A stretch of DNA of 64,000 nt from an uncultured Bacteroides sp. (GCF_910578895.1 NZ_CAJTSC010000008.1:1-64000), one strand, 5' to 3'; shown: positions 36,142 through 44,996, counted from the stretch's first letter. Notes: generated by a model from the sequence alone, not told the origin. Numbers and translations: made by a program.

Positions 36142-36276
36142 CGGTATTTTTAAAATATCTCGTTACATTTGTGGCACAAATGCTGATGAAGGTATTTGAA
36201 GGATTAAAAAAACGAAAATGTACTGCTTATTGTGTGAAAAAACACAGTTAAGCAAGAACAATCATGGGAAAAGTAC

Positions 36277-36284
36277 TATATTTG
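36277..36284 (+). promoter_or_regulatory. -7 promoter box for tonB
   Basis: TATATTTG, 37 nt before the tonB start. Confidence 0.5.
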
Positions 36285-36321
36285 CCCCAAGTGAGAAACA
36301 CTAATAATTATAGTATAAATT

Positions 36322-37008
36322 ATGGAAATTAAAAAGACACCTAAGGCAGACTTGGAGAACAAAAAGTCGACTTGGCTGCTTGTCGGTTACGTGATTGTGC
36401 TCGCGTTTATGTTCGTTGCATTCGAATGGACAAAGCGTGATATCAAGATTGATACGAGCCAAGCTATTACCGACCTTGTATTTGAAGAAGAAATTATTCC
36501 GATTACGGAACAACCCGAACAAGTAGCTCCACCGCCTCCTGAAGCTCCTTCTATCGCAGAAACATTGACTATTGTAGATGATGATGCCGATGTGGAAGAA
36601 ACAACGATTGCTACATCCGAGGAGACTAATCAGGCAGTAGAAATTAAGTATGTTCCTGTAGTCGTTGAAGAAGAAGAACCGGAAGAACAGGAAATCTTCG
36701 AGGTAGTGGAACAGATGCCGGAGTTCCCGAATGGTGGTATGGCAGGTTTGATGCAGTATCTTGGTAAAAACATTAAATATCCTACTATCGCTCAGGAAAA
36801 CGGAACTCAAGGACGTGTAACGGTGCAGTTCGTTGTTAACAAAGACGGTAGTATTGTAGATGCTAAGGTGCTTAGAGGTGTTGATCCGTATTTGGATAAA
36901 GAAGCTATCCGCGTGATTAGTTCAATGCCGAAATGGAAACCGGGTATGCAGCGTGGTAAGGCAGTGCGTGTTAAATATACGGTGCCTGTAATGTTCCGAT
37001 TGCAGTAA
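36322..37008 (+). CDS. tonB: TonB energy transducer
   Basis: A 228-residue protein with a short cytosolic N-terminus, one TM helix (about 18-35, WLLVGYVIVLAFMFVAF), an acidic Pro/Glu-rich periplasmic linker (~50-135) and a C-terminal TonB domain (~145-228). The domain has PEFPNGGMAGLMQYLGKNI, YPTIAQENGTQGRV and PKWKPGMQRGKAVRVKYTVPV. It couples proton-motive force from ExbB/ExbD to TonB-dependent receptors. The linker is acidic rather than the usual Pro/Lys type. The exbB-exbD genes lie 2.9 kb downstream. A strong terminator follows. Confidence 0.93.
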   Translation: MEIKKTPKADLENKKSTWLLVGYVIVLAFMFVAFEWTKRDIKIDTSQAITDLVFEEEIIPITEQPEQVAPPPPEAPSIAETLTIVDDDADVEETTIATSEETNQAVEIKYVPVVVEEEEPEEQEIFEVVEQMPEFPNGGMAGLMQYLGKNIKYPTIAQENGTQGRVTVQFVVNKDGSIVDAKVLRGVDPYLDKEAIRVISSMPKWKPGMQRGKAVRVKYTVPVMFRLQ

Positions 37009-37026
37009 TAAAATTATTTATAGCGT

Positions 37027-37060
37027 AAGGAGGCTGCTTTTAGGCAGCCTCCTTTTTTAT
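37027..37060 (+). terminator. Terminator of tonB
   Basis: An 11-bp stem AAGGAGGCTGC / GCAGCCTCCTT with a 6-nt loop followed by a T tract. Confidence 0.9.
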
Positions 37061-37091
37061 TTTTTTTGCGACTTCTAATATTAAAATATTT

Positions 37092-38066
37092 ATGTTTACA
37101 GCTTCCGAACTTCTCAAAAAAATAAATTCTCATATTGCGGATTTACAGTTTGTTCGTAATCCGAAAGGTTTGTATGATCCTGTTACTTACGTTTTGTCCA
37201 TGGGTGGAAAAAGACTTCGTCCTGTACTGATGATGATGGCTTATAATCTTTATAAAGAAAATGTTGAGTCTGTGTTTTCACCGGCAACAGGTATTGAAGT
37301 GTATCATAATTATACATTGTTGCACGACGACTTAATGGATCGTGCGGATAAACGTCGTGGAAAGGCGACCGTACATAAAGTGTGGAATGACAATACGGCT
37401 ATCCTTTCGGGTGATGCAATGTTGGTGCTGGCTTATCAGTTTATGGCGCAGTGTCCGGTGGAGCATTTGAAAGAGGTAATGGCGTTGTTTAGCCTGACTG
37501 CACTCGAGATTTGTGAGGGGCAGCAAATGGATATGGAGTTTGAGCAACGAAATGATGTGAAAGAGGAGGAATATTTGGAGATGATTCGTTTAAAAACATC
37601 TGTGTTGTTGGCGGCAAGTCTGAAGATTGGAGCACTGTTGGGAGGGGCTTCTGCAGATGATGCGGAGTGTTTGTATGATTTTGGAATGAATATGGGAGTC
37701 GCTTTTCAACTGAAGGATGATTTGTTGGATGTATATGGCGATGCTGTTGTCTTTGGAAAAAATATCGGGGGAGATATTCTGTGCAATAAGAAAACTTATA
37801 TGTTGATTAAGGCCTTAGAACATGCAGACAAGGAGCAGTTAAGTCGATTGGAACATTGGATAAACGTGGTGGATTTCAATCCGGCTGAGAAGGTTATGGC
37901 TGTAACTGATTTGTATAATCAAATAGGGGTTAAAAAACTTTGTGAGAACAAAATAATGGAGTATAGCGATAAAGCGATGGATAGTCTAAGGGCTGTGAAT
38001 GTAACAAATGAAAAGAAAAGAGAATTTGATAAGCTTATAAAAGAATTAATGTACCGGGAAGTATAA
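37092..38066 (+). CDS. Trans-isoprenyl (polyprenyl) diphosphate synthase
   Basis: A 324-residue E-type prenyltransferase. First Asp-rich motif D79-D80-L-M-D83 (in LLHDDLMDRADKRRG), second motif D209-D210-L-L-D213 (FQLKDDLLD). GGKRLRP near 38-44 binds diphosphate. An aromatic residue, Y74, lies five positions before the first motif and there is no two-residue insertion in it. By the usual rules that points to a GGPP-type or short-to-medium chain product, but this is not proof. It adds IPP to allylic diphosphates for quinone or carrier lipids. It is the first of three genes with an unknown protein and tatD. Confidence 0.9.
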   Translation: MFTASELLKKINSHIADLQFVRNPKGLYDPVTYVLSMGGKRLRPVLMMMAYNLYKENVESVFSPATGIEVYHNYTLLHDDLMDRADKRRGKATVHKVWNDNTAILSGDAMLVLAYQFMAQCPVEHLKEVMALFSLTALEICEGQQMDMEFEQRNDVKEEEYLEMIRLKTSVLLAASLKIGALLGGASADDAECLYDFGMNMGVAFQLKDDLLDVYGDAVVFGKNIGGDILCNKKTYMLIKALEHADKEQLSRLEHWINVVDFNPAEKVMAVTDLYNQIGVKKLCENKIMEYSDKAMDSLRAVNVTNEKKREFDKLIKELMYREV

Positions 38067-38083
38067 TTTTTATCCAATTAGAA

Positions 38084-38794
38084 ATGCCTTATAGGAGATT
38101 GCCAAATACAGACCAAGCAAGAATACGAGCGTTGAAAGCCGTTGTTGTGAAAGGTGATATATATGATGTTTATGATTTAGCGGTGTCTTTAAAGACACTT
38201 ACGGATGCCCGGAATTTTTTGGTGAAATTTGAAGCTGCTCAGGCGTATTATGCAGAGTGTTTCGGGCGTCAGGCGAAAGCAGGGCGTAAACATCAGTCAA
38301 ATGTAAAGATTGCCCGTCTTTACATATCGCATTTTATTCAAGTCTTGAATTTGGCTGTAATCCGTTCGGAAGTACGTACCGCTCATAAGGAGTATTACGG
38401 TTTGGATATGAAAAATAATAATGTACCGGATTTATCTACAGAGGTTGCTCTTGCGGAGTGGGGACGTAAAATTATCGATGGCGAGAATAAACGTATTTCT
38501 CAAGGCGGAATACCTATTTATAACCCTACCATTGCTAAAGTTAGGGTTCATTATGACATTTTCATGGAGAGTTATGAGAAGCAAAAGAATTTCCAGGTTT
38601 TAACAGCCCGTAGTTTGGAGGTTCTTGCTTCGATGCGTGCTGAAGCTGACGGTTTGATTCTGGACATTTGGAATCAGGTAGAGCAAAAGTATGTAGGAAT
38701 TATGCCGAATGAGAAACGTTTGGATTTGTGTCGGGATTATGGTTTGGTTTATTATTACCGTGCCGGTGAAAAGGAAAAAAAAGAGATAGCATGA
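38084..38794 (+). CDS. Conserved hypothetical protein (236 aa), not recognised
   Basis: No domain is recognised. The protein is soluble, basic and mostly helical (LKALKAVVVKG, HQSNVKIARLYISHFIQVLN), with no signal peptide or membrane segment. A C-terminal region (~180-225) has an alpha/beta look with several aromatic residues. It begins 17 nt after the prenyl synthase and overlaps tatD by ATGA, so the three genes are cotranscribed and translationally coupled. The real coding status is supported by that context and normal codon use. Confidence 0.75.
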   Translation: MPYRRLPNTDQARIRALKAVVVKGDIYDVYDLAVSLKTLTDARNFLVKFEAAQAYYAECFGRQAKAGRKHQSNVKIARLYISHFIQVLNLAVIRSEVRTAHKEYYGLDMKNNNVPDLSTEVALAEWGRKIIDGENKRISQGGIPIYNPTIAKVRVHYDIFMESYEKQKNFQVLTARSLEVLASMRAEADGLILDIWNQVEQKYVGIMPNEKRLDLCRDYGLVYYYRAGEKEKKEIA

Positions 38795-39573
38795 TGAAAT
38801 TAGTTGACTCACATTCCCATCTTTTCCTGGAAGATTTTCAGGTTGATTTGCCGCAGGTGATGATGCGCGCCCAAATGGCGGGGGTTACCCATATTTTTAT
38901 GCCTAATATTGATAGTACTACCATAGAGCCTATGCTTCGTGTTTGTTCGCAATATAAAGGTTATTGTTTTCCTATGATAGGGTTGCATCCGACTTCCGTA
39001 AATGCCGGTTTTAAGGAGGAATTGGCAATTGTGTCCGAACATTTGGCAAAACCGAATGATTATGTGGCGATTGGTGAAATAGGGATGGACCTTTATTGGG
39101 ATAAGACTTTCTTGAAAGAACAACAGTTGGTTTTTCAACGACAGATAGAATGGGCACTGGAGTATGAATTACCTATAGTGATTCATTGCCGGGAGGCATT
39201 TGATTACATATACGATATATTAAAGCAGTATAAGGCATCTTCTTTAAAGGGAATTTTCCATAGCTTTACAGGAACGTTGGATGAAGCTCTTCATGTATTG
39301 GAGTTTTCTAATTTCTCTATTGGCATTAACGGTGTGGTTACATTTAAAAAGTCGAATTTGCCGGAAGTTTTGCAAGTTGTTCCTTTGGAACGGATTGTTC
39401 TTGAGACAGATTCGCCCTATCTTACCCCTGTGCCAAATAGAGGGAAGAGAAACGAGAGTGCCAATATAAAGGATACTCTGTTAAAAGTGGCCGAAATATA
39501 TGGAAAAACGCCCGAAGAAGTAGGGTGTATGACTTCTGAAAATGCCTTAAAAGTGTTTGGAATACTCAAATAA
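38791..39573 (+). CDS. tatD: TatD-family metal-dependent hydrolase/DNase
   Basis: A 260-residue TIM-barrel metallohydrolase. Metal ligands appear in DSHSHL (5-10), GEIGMDLYWD, VIHCREA and ETDSPYLTPVP. TatD-like proteins are 3'-5' exonucleases of DNA/RNA and may act in repair or RNA quality control. The start is at ATG 38791 or 38794, overlapping the stop of the upstream gene. It could be a paralogue (YcfH/YjjV type), since the family is not easily split by eye. Confidence 0.9.
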   Translation: MMKLVDSHSHLFLEDFQVDLPQVMMRAQMAGVTHIFMPNIDSTTIEPMLRVCSQYKGYCFPMIGLHPTSVNAGFKEELAIVSEHLAKPNDYVAIGEIGMDLYWDKTFLKEQQLVFQRQIEWALEYELPIVIHCREAFDYIYDILKQYKASSLKGIFHSFTGTLDEALHVLEFSNFSIGINGVVTFKKSNLPEVLQVVPLERIVLETDSPYLTPVPNRGKRNESANIKDTLLKVAEIYGKTPEEVGCMTSENALKVFGILK

Positions 39574-39735
39574 CATTCCAGAGATTTTAAAGTTTATTAA
39601 TTTTGAGATTTTATTGAGGATAAAACTTTGAGAATGCTGTGGAAGAACAAAAAAAAGAATACATTTGTAGCTGAAAACGCTTGTGGTTCGCATTTTTTTT
39701 GTAATTTGCACCCCGATTTCAAGTAGGTGTTGATT

Positions 39736-39823
39736 GGAGAGATGCTCGAGTGGTTGAAGAGGCACGCCTGGAAAGCGTGTATACTCCTAAAGGGTATCCG
39801 GGGTTCGAATCCCCGTCTCTCCG
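39736..39823 (+). tRNA. tRNA-Ser (GGA)
   Basis: An 88-nt cloverleaf with a 7-bp acceptor stem GGAGAGA / TCTCTCC, discriminator G, D loop, anticodon stem CACGC / GCGTG with loop CTGGAAA (anticodon GGA, reading UCC/UCU), a long variable arm (TACTCCTAAAGGGTA) and T arm GGGG TTCGAAT CCCC. CCA is not encoded. A promoter-like TTG-N18-TAATTTG lies at 39681-39708. Confidence 0.97.
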
Positions 39824-39902
39824 CAAGTCTTAATATAAGAGAAAAACAATAAATAAACATAATAAGTAATTTAATTAATTAATCTTAAAAATTAGACACA
39901 CA

Positions 39903-40709
39903 ATGAAAAAGTTATTTGCAATTGTTGCTGTGATGGGAGCCTTGACATTTGGCTCAACTCAACTTGCTCAGGCTCAAGATGCTCCTGCAGCTGAACAAAC
40001 AGAACAAGCTGCTCCTGCAGCACAAGAAGCTCCTGCTGAGGCTGCTCCTGCTGTTGTAGCTGAAGAAGGTGGTATTCACAAAGAATTGAAAACAAAGTTT
40101 ATTGAAGGTACTGCATCTTTCATGAGTTTGGTAGCTATCGCATTGGTTATCGGTCTCGCATTCTGTATCGAACGTATCATCTATTTGAGTTTAGCTGAAA
40201 TCAACACTAAGAAGTTCATGGCTGCTATTGAAGCTGCTTTGGAAAAAGGTGATGTTGAAGCTGCTAAAGACATCGCACGTAACACAAGAGGACCTATTGC
40301 TTCTATCTATTATCAAGGCTTGATGAGAATTGATCAAGGTATTGATGTAGTAGAAAAATCAGTAGTTTCTTACGGTGGTGTACAAGCTGGTTACTTGGAA
40401 AAAGGTTGTTCTTGGATTACACTGTTCATCGCAATGTCTCCGTCTTTGGGATTTATGGGTACTGTAATCGGTATGGTGCAGGCATTCGATAAGATTCAGC
40501 AGGTAGGTGATATCTCTCCGACAGTTGTAGCAGGTGGTATGAAGGTTGCCTTGATTACTACTATCTTCGGTTTGATTGCTGCTTTGGTTCTGCAGGTGTT
40601 CTACAACTATATCCTTTCTAAGATTGAAGCTTTGACCAGCGAAATGGAAGATTCTTCTATCTCATTGTTGGATATGGTTATCAAATATGACTTGAAATAC
40701 AAAAAATAA
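39903..40709 (+). CDS. exbB: ExbB/TolQ-type proton channel with signal peptide and Ala/Pro/Gln-rich linker
   Basis: A 268-residue MotA/TolQ/ExbB protein. Unusually for ExbB, it starts with a cleavable signal peptide (~1-24, ending AQAQ) and a low-complexity segment of Ala, Pro, Gln and Glu (~25-56). TM segments follow at about 72-97, 168-195 and 210-235. The conserved GFMGTVIGMVQAF and AGGMKVALITTIFGLIAAL hold the channel residues. It forms the proton-driven motor that powers TonB or Tol. The first gene of a four-gene operon with a 4-TM protein and two exbD genes. Confidence 0.92.
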   Translation: MKKLFAIVAVMGALTFGSTQLAQAQDAPAAEQTEQAAPAAQEAPAEAAPAVVAEEGGIHKELKTKFIEGTASFMSLVAIALVIGLAFCIERIIYLSLAEINTKKFMAAIEAALEKGDVEAAKDIARNTRGPIASIYYQGLMRIDQGIDVVEKSVVSYGGVQAGYLEKGCSWITLFIAMSPSLGFMGTVIGMVQAFDKIQQVGDISPTVVAGGMKVALITTIFGLIAALVLQVFYNYILSKIEALTSEMEDSSISLLDMVIKYDLKYKK

Positions 40710-40714
40710 TCAAA

Positions 40715-41188
40715 ATGGCTAAGTTATCTTATAAAATATCATACTATGTACTGTATGCCTTATTTGCTGCTATTATAGTAGTATTGGGTCTCTTCTTCTT
40801 TGGTGGAGATGCTCAGGGTGATGCAGTATTGATGGGGGTTGACCCGGAAATGTGGCAGCCTGCTTATACTGATGCCTTGCTTTATTTGAACTATGCTTTC
40901 TTTGCAATTGTTTCAGTTGCTGCGGTTGTCAGTTTCTTCCATTTCTTGGTTAGTAATCCGAAAGCTTCCATGGGTTCTCTGTATGTGTTGGCTGGTTCAA
41001 TTATCATACTTGCTATCACATGGTTCATGGGTAGCCCTGAAAAGTTGGAGATTATCAGTTATGAAGGTTCAGACAATGTAGGTTTCTGGGCACAGGCTAC
41101 TGATATGTTCCTTTATTCTCTTTATACACTCTTCGTTGTTGCCGTTGTGTGCATGCTGTTGGGTGGTATCAAGAAAAAATTGTCATAA
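40715..41188 (+). CDS. Small 4-TM membrane protein in the exb operon, not recognised
   Basis: A 157-residue protein with four predicted membrane segments (about 10-30, 55-78, 85-104 and 130-150) and a short acidic loop. It ends GGIKKKLS, which places the C-terminus in the cytosol. It starts only 5 nt after exbB and precedes two exbD genes, so it is probably an accessory part of this Bacteroidales Exb complex. No known family could be named. Confidence 0.8.
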   Translation: MAKLSYKISYYVLYALFAAIIVVLGLFFFGGDAQGDAVLMGVDPEMWQPAYTDALLYLNYAFFAIVSVAAVVSFFHFLVSNPKASMGSLYVLAGSIIILAITWFMGSPEKLEIISYEGSDNVGFWAQATDMFLYSLYTLFVVAVVCMLLGGIKKKLS

Positions 41189-41235
41189 TAACGTAAAGGT
41201 TTGTCTGTACAACCTTTAAATAAAAGAAAAGAAAA

Positions 41236-41826
41236 ATGGCAAAAGGAAAAAGAAAATGCCCTGAAGTTAACTCAAGTTCTACAGCGGATATCGCATTTTT
41301 GTTGTTGATCTTCTTCTTGATTACGACATCTATGGATACTGACCGTGGTTTGGCAAGACGTTTGCCGCCGCCACCGGAACAGAATCAACAGAATGATGAT
41401 ATCAAGTTGAAAGAGCGCAATGTGTTGCAGGTCTTCCTGAACATGCACGACCAGTTGATGTGCGGAAATGACTATATCACTACTGAACAGTTACGTGCTA
41501 AAGCAAAAGAATTTATTGCCAATCCGTATAATGATGAAAACAAACCGGAGAAATATGCGAAAGATATTACTTTCTTTGGTAACATGATGATTACGGAAAA
41601 GCATGTTATTTCTTTGCGTTGCGACCGTGGCTCTTCATACAAAGCATATCTTGCTGTACAAAATGAGTTGGTTGCAGCTTACAATGAACTGCGTGATGAA
41701 TTGGCTCAAGAAAAATGGCAAAAGAATTATGCTGATTTGAATAGTGAGCAACAAAAAGCAATTCGTGATATTTATCCTCAGAAGATTTCTGAGGCAGAAC
41801 CTAAAAAATACGGAGATAAGAAGTAA
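41236..41826 (+). CDS. exbD: ExbD-type protein 1
   Basis: A 196-residue ExbD/TolR-family protein: a short cytosolic N-terminus, one TM helix (STADIAFLLLIFFLITTSM, about residues 15-35) whose Asp is the expected proton-carrying residue, then a long periplasmic domain. The C-terminal ~60 residues are highly charged and longer than in E. coli ExbD (about 140 residues). It overlaps the next exbD by TAATG. It works with ExbB as proton-driven motor of TonB. Confidence 0.9.
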   Translation: MAKGKRKCPEVNSSSTADIAFLLLIFFLITTSMDTDRGLARRLPPPPEQNQQNDDIKLKERNVLQVFLNMHDQLMCGNDYITTEQLRAKAKEFIANPYNDENKPEKYAKDITFFGNMMITEKHVISLRCDRGSSYKAYLAVQNELVAAYNELRDELAQEKWQKNYADLNSEQQKAIRDIYPQKISEAEPKKYGDKK

Positions 41827-42290
41827 TGGGAAAATTTAATAAGACTGGTAAAAAAGAGATGCCGGCGTTGAACACTTCTTCTCTGCCTGACCTTATCTTC
41901 ACCTTGTTGTTCTTCTTTATGATTGTAACAACTATGCGTGAGGTAACATTAAAGGTTGAGTTTAAGGTTCCGCAAGCAACAGAGTTGGAAAAACTTGAAA
42001 AGAAGTCTTTGGTTACGTTTATCTATGTAGGAAAACCTACTGCTGAATTCCGTAAGAAATTAGGTAATGAAAGCCGTATCCAGTTGAACGACAGTTATGC
42101 TGAAGTTGCTGCAATCCAAGACTATATTATTGGTGAACGTGCCAGTATGAAGGAAGAGGATCAGCCGCAAATGACAGTATCTTTGAAAGTTGACCAAGAT
42201 ACCAAAATGGGTATTGTAACAGATATCAAAGAGGCTCTTCGTAAAGCTTATGCATTGAAAATTAACTACTCTGCGCAATCACGTCAGTAA
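41826..42290 (+). CDS. exbD: ExbD-type protein 2
   Basis: A 154-residue ExbD family member with one TM helix (SLPDLIFTLLFFFMIVTTM, about residues 19-38, with the conserved Asp) and a compact periplasmic domain. Its ATG shares a base with the stop of the first exbD, so translation is coupled. Two different ExbD-type proteins per ExbB suggest a heteromeric rod, which is known as a common Bacteroidetes arrangement. A terminator follows. Confidence 0.9.
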   Translation: MGKFNKTGKKEMPALNTSSLPDLIFTLLFFFMIVTTMREVTLKVEFKVPQATELEKLEKKSLVTFIYVGKPTAEFRKKLGNESRIQLNDSYAEVAAIQDYIIGERASMKEEDQPQMTVSLKVDQDTKMGIVTDIKEALRKAYALKINYSAQSRQ

Positions 42291-42308
42291 AAGTTAGTTA
42301 GACTATAT

Positions 42309-42352
42309 AATAAAGGTCGCTTGTTTGTAAAACAGGCGACCTTTATTGTTCT
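42309..42352 (+). terminator. Terminator of the exb operon
   Basis: A 12-bp stem AATAAAGGTCGC / GCGACCTTTATT, extended by TTGT/ACAG-type pairs, then a T-rich tail. Confidence 0.85.
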
Positions 42353-42399
42353 ATAAGGATTATTGTTAGGGGATATTCCTGAAATAATATTTAATAAAA

Positions 42400-42561
42400 A
42401 TGAGAGAAGACTTGATTGAGACTTTGCACAAAAAAACAAGGGAAAAGCTTACGGAAAGTAAAACTTTTCTCTTGATTTATGAGAGAGATACATTTATGAA
42501 ATATCCCTTGTTAGGAGAGCGTCCTTGTGTTGTTTATTTGGTATTATATACTTCTCGGTAG
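42400..42561 (+). CDS. Possible small ORF (53 aa), doubtful
   Basis: An ATG-initiated frame of 53 codons after the exb terminator. The peptide (start MREDLIETLHKK, end LVLYTSR) has no recognised family, and its last ~28 nt overlap the convergent GNAT gene. There is no clear promoter. It may be chance. Confidence 0.2.
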   Translation: MREDLIETLHKKTREKLTESKTFLLIYERDTFMKYPLLGERPCVVYLVLYTSR

Positions 42562-43067
42562 ATGCATTCTTTTACCTGTTCAAAATCTTTCTCGCATTCC
42601 AAGTTTCCATAAGCCATTAATCGCATGGGAAGATAGTTGTCTCCTGCCTTATAAGGCGGTTGCATATATGGTTTTTCCCATAAGTTGAAACCATTCCGTT
42701 TGTAGAAATTGATGCGGCGTATTGCTATCTCCTCTTCGGGTATTTCAACTTCTAAGACAATGGGCTTATTTATCTGCCGGCATAGGTGGTATAAGACATT
42801 TTTGCCATGACCGCCGTTGCGCTGGGATGGGGCGATGGCAAAATGTTCCACATAATAAAAATGCCCGAAGTCCCAATATGTGATAAGACCGATTGGGTTC
42901 TTTTGCTGAAGAATGATATTACAATGAAAATGCGGTTTGTTGTCCGTATAATTGCGTAATTCTTCCAATGAACGGTATTCTTCAGCGGGAAAGGAATCAG
43001 TCATTAACTGTTCCATATAGTTGTAGAGGGCTGTATCCTTAGTTGTGATACGTTGGAATTTAATCAT
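42534..43067 (-). CDS. GNAT family N-acetyltransferase
   Basis: A 177-residue GNAT. The acetyl-CoA loop is QRNGGHGKNVL (about 89-98), a form of the Q/RxxGxG/A motif, followed by the helix LYHLCRQ. Strand and turn patterns before it (YYVEHFAIAP) are typical. The acceptor substrate is unknown. It is 28 nt after the stop-side end of the M64 gene on the same strand, so the two may share a transcript. Confidence 0.82.
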   Translation of the reverse strand: MIKFQRITTKDTALYNYMEQLMTDSFPAEEYRSLEELRNYTDNKPHFHCNIILQQKNPIGLITYWDFGHFYYVEHFAIAPSQRNGGHGKNVLYHLCRQINKPIVLEVEIPEEEIAIRRINFYKRNGFNLWEKPYMQPPYKAGDNYLPMRLMAYGNLECEKDFEQVKECIYREVYNTK

Positions 43068-43095
43068 AAGTTGTTTTTTTAAGATTTGGCTTTTA

Positions 43096-44379
43096 TTATT
43101 CAGTATAAAACTCTATAATTCTATGGAGAGCACGTTGGCATACCGGGCAGAAAGTCGGATACTCATTCGTCCGCATACGGCAATTGTCTGCCGGGCGGAA
43201 AATACCTTTTGCCGAATAACCGCCTCCCTCATATACTCCCGTTGGATATTTCTCACTGGCACCTGTCGGAGTAGGAATAGGAGTGTTCGGGGCAAGCATA
43301 TCTTTCCATTTGGATGCGAAGTCCACTTGCGTACTGATGTTCTGTTCCCACGGCTCTACATTCAGTGGATAAGTATCTGTCATCACATCATTGTCGTAGA
43401 AATACTCATCGGCAAGTCCGCCGAAACTATGTCCGAATTCATGTGCCACTACCGGTTGGAACATCGGGTGATGGGCTGTAGTGAGGGTATATGCGTTGTA
43501 GATGCCCCCGCCGCCATATTCTTCCGTATTGGCTAATATGATAATATGTTCATAAGGTATACCTGCTAAGGCATCATGAACCGCTTTTACGCGCGATGTG
43601 GTTAAGTAGCGGTCGGAATAGAACGTGCTGAAATGCGAACTGAAAGCGGTATGTTTCCACTCGTTCAATCTTGGTACGCTGACTCCGCTGTCTATGGAAG
43701 GGCTGGCTACGGCCACGATGTTAAACCGCTTCTTCATGGATTTGAAAGGTTCGTATGAAAATATGCTTTCACAGGCAATGGCGGCATCTTCATAAAACGT
43801 CTGCATCTCCTGAAGCGTATATCCTTCTGCGAGAATAGCAACATCAATACACTTTTCCGAATCTCCGTTTTGCAGCAGGTACTTGTGCGGAGTGATGTGC
43901 GATATTCCTTTTTGTGCTATTAACACATCATCCGGATGTACGATGTGCTTCATTGATGTACGGACATTACGCCGTGGGTCGAACAGCATTATTTCTATCT
44001 CAACCGGTTGTAGCGGGTAGGGAAGAAGAAATGTGTTTTCAAATCCTTTGGTCACATTTTGAGCCTCGTCCGTTTCCAGCCATTCCTGGAAAAGAGAGGA
44101 AAAAGATGTGGTATAAACAATTCTTCCGCTGCTTTTGTCGCGCATTACAATCCGGCCGTTGCCTTGCAATGGAAGTTCCGGCAGGTGATGCTTTCTTCCT
44201 GCCCATCCGGGAAGAGAAGATAATCCGTCCAGGCAGATAGCCTGTTTGGATGCATTGCCGTTAAAGATGTAATCAACCCGAAGAGTTTTATCTGCAAAAT
44301 AATCGGCGAAAACCTGTGCGTAAACGGGTGAGATAACTATCAAACAGAGTAAGAATAAGATATGCTTTTTCATGTCCAT
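43096..44379 (-). CDS. Secreted M64 (IgA-peptidase family) metallopeptidase
   Basis: A 427-residue exported protein (signal peptide to about AQ, residue 22; start M1 or M3). An N-terminal beta-sandwich (~25-165) precedes the M64 catalytic domain. The zinc motif HEFGHSFGGLADEY is at 313-326 (H313, E314, H317), with later C-terminal ligands such as PADNCRMRTNEYPTFCPVC. M64 peptidases include Clostridium ramosum IgA protease. Most Bacteroides homologues have unknown substrate, so cleavage of host IgA must not be assumed. It has its own TATATTTG box at 44398-44405 on the minus strand. Confidence 0.88.
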   Translation of the reverse strand: MDMKKHILFLLCLIVISPVYAQVFADYFADKTLRVDYIFNGNASKQAICLDGLSSLPGWAGRKHHLPELPLQGNGRIVMRDKSSGRIVYTTSFSSLFQEWLETDEAQNVTKGFENTFLLPYPLQPVEIEIMLFDPRRNVRTSMKHIVHPDDVLIAQKGISHITPHKYLLQNGDSEKCIDVAILAEGYTLQEMQTFYEDAAIACESIFSYEPFKSMKKRFNIVAVASPSIDSGVSVPRLNEWKHTAFSSHFSTFYSDRYLTTSRVKAVHDALAGIPYEHIIILANTEEYGGGGIYNAYTLTTAHHPMFQPVVAHEFGHSFGGLADEYFYDNDVMTDTYPLNVEPWEQNISTQVDFASKWKDMLAPNTPIPTPTGASEKYPTGVYEGGGYSAKGIFRPADNCRMRTNEYPTFCPVCQRALHRIIEFYTE

Positions 44380-44397
44380 TATAATTTAATCATTTTA

Positions 44398-44405
44398 CAA
44401 ATATA
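44398..44405 (-). promoter_or_regulatory. -7 promoter box for the M64 peptidase gene
   Basis: TATATTTG on the minus strand, 19 nt before the M64 start. Confidence 0.45.
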
Positions 44406-44441
44406 CGACTTTTGGCTGTATTATCCGGTATAAAAAATAGC

Positions 44442-44449
44442 TAACTTTG
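44442..44449 (+). promoter_or_regulatory. -7 promoter box for the Lrp-type regulator gene
   Basis: TAACTTTG matches TAnnTTTG; the start codon lies 62 nt further on. Confidence 0.45.
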
Positions 44450-44510
44450 CACATTGCCGTAGCGATATACGGTGAAATAATTCATTTAATTAATTATTGA
44501 GAGATTAGAA

Positions 44511-44984
44511 ATGGGACATCATCAATTGGATACTTTAGACGAGCAGATATTGCAGTTGATTGCCGATAATGCGCGTATTCCTTTCCTTGAAGTAGCCAGA
44601 GCCTGCAATGTATCCGGGGCTGCTATCCATCAGCGTATTCAGAAACTGACCAATTTAGGAATATTGAAAGGGTCGGAATATGTCATAGATCCGGAAAAGA
44701 TAGGGTATGAGACTTGTGCGTATATCGGGATTTATTTGAAAGACCCTGCAACTTTCGATGCCGTGACAAAAGCCTTGGAGGCTATTCCTGAGATTGTGGA
44801 ATGCCACTTCACTACCGGCAAATACGATATGTTTATCAAGCTGTATGCACGGAACAATCATCACTTGCTGAGCATTATTCACGATAAGTTGCAGCCGTTG
44901 GGGTTGTCGCGCACGGAAACGCTGATTTCATTCCACGAAGCCATTAAGCGTCAGATGCCGATAGTGTTGGACGATGAAGAATAA
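44511..44984 (+). CDS. Lrp/AsnC-family transcriptional regulator
   Basis: A 157-residue protein with an N-terminal winged HTH (about 5-60, recognition helix AAIHQRIQKLTNLG) and a C-terminal RAM/AsnC ligand-binding domain (about 65-145, YIGIYLKD...CHFTTGKYDMFIKLY). Such proteins form octamers and sense amino acids. Divergent from the M64 gene, convergent with folA (12-nt gap), and 16 kb from the ilv operon, so the target genes are unknown. Confidence 0.92.
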   Translation: MGHHQLDTLDEQILQLIADNARIPFLEVARACNVSGAAIHQRIQKLTNLGILKGSEYVIDPEKIGYETCAYIGIYLKDPATFDAVTKALEAIPEIVECHFTTGKYDMFIKLYARNNHHLLSIIHDKLQPLGLSRTETLISFHEAIKRQMPIVLDDEE

Positions 44985-44996
44985 CAATTCTACCGG

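Noticed and set aside
36310..42290. A single tonB-exb operon
   Set aside because: A strong terminator follows tonB, and the prenyl synthase/tatD operon and tRNA-Ser lie between.
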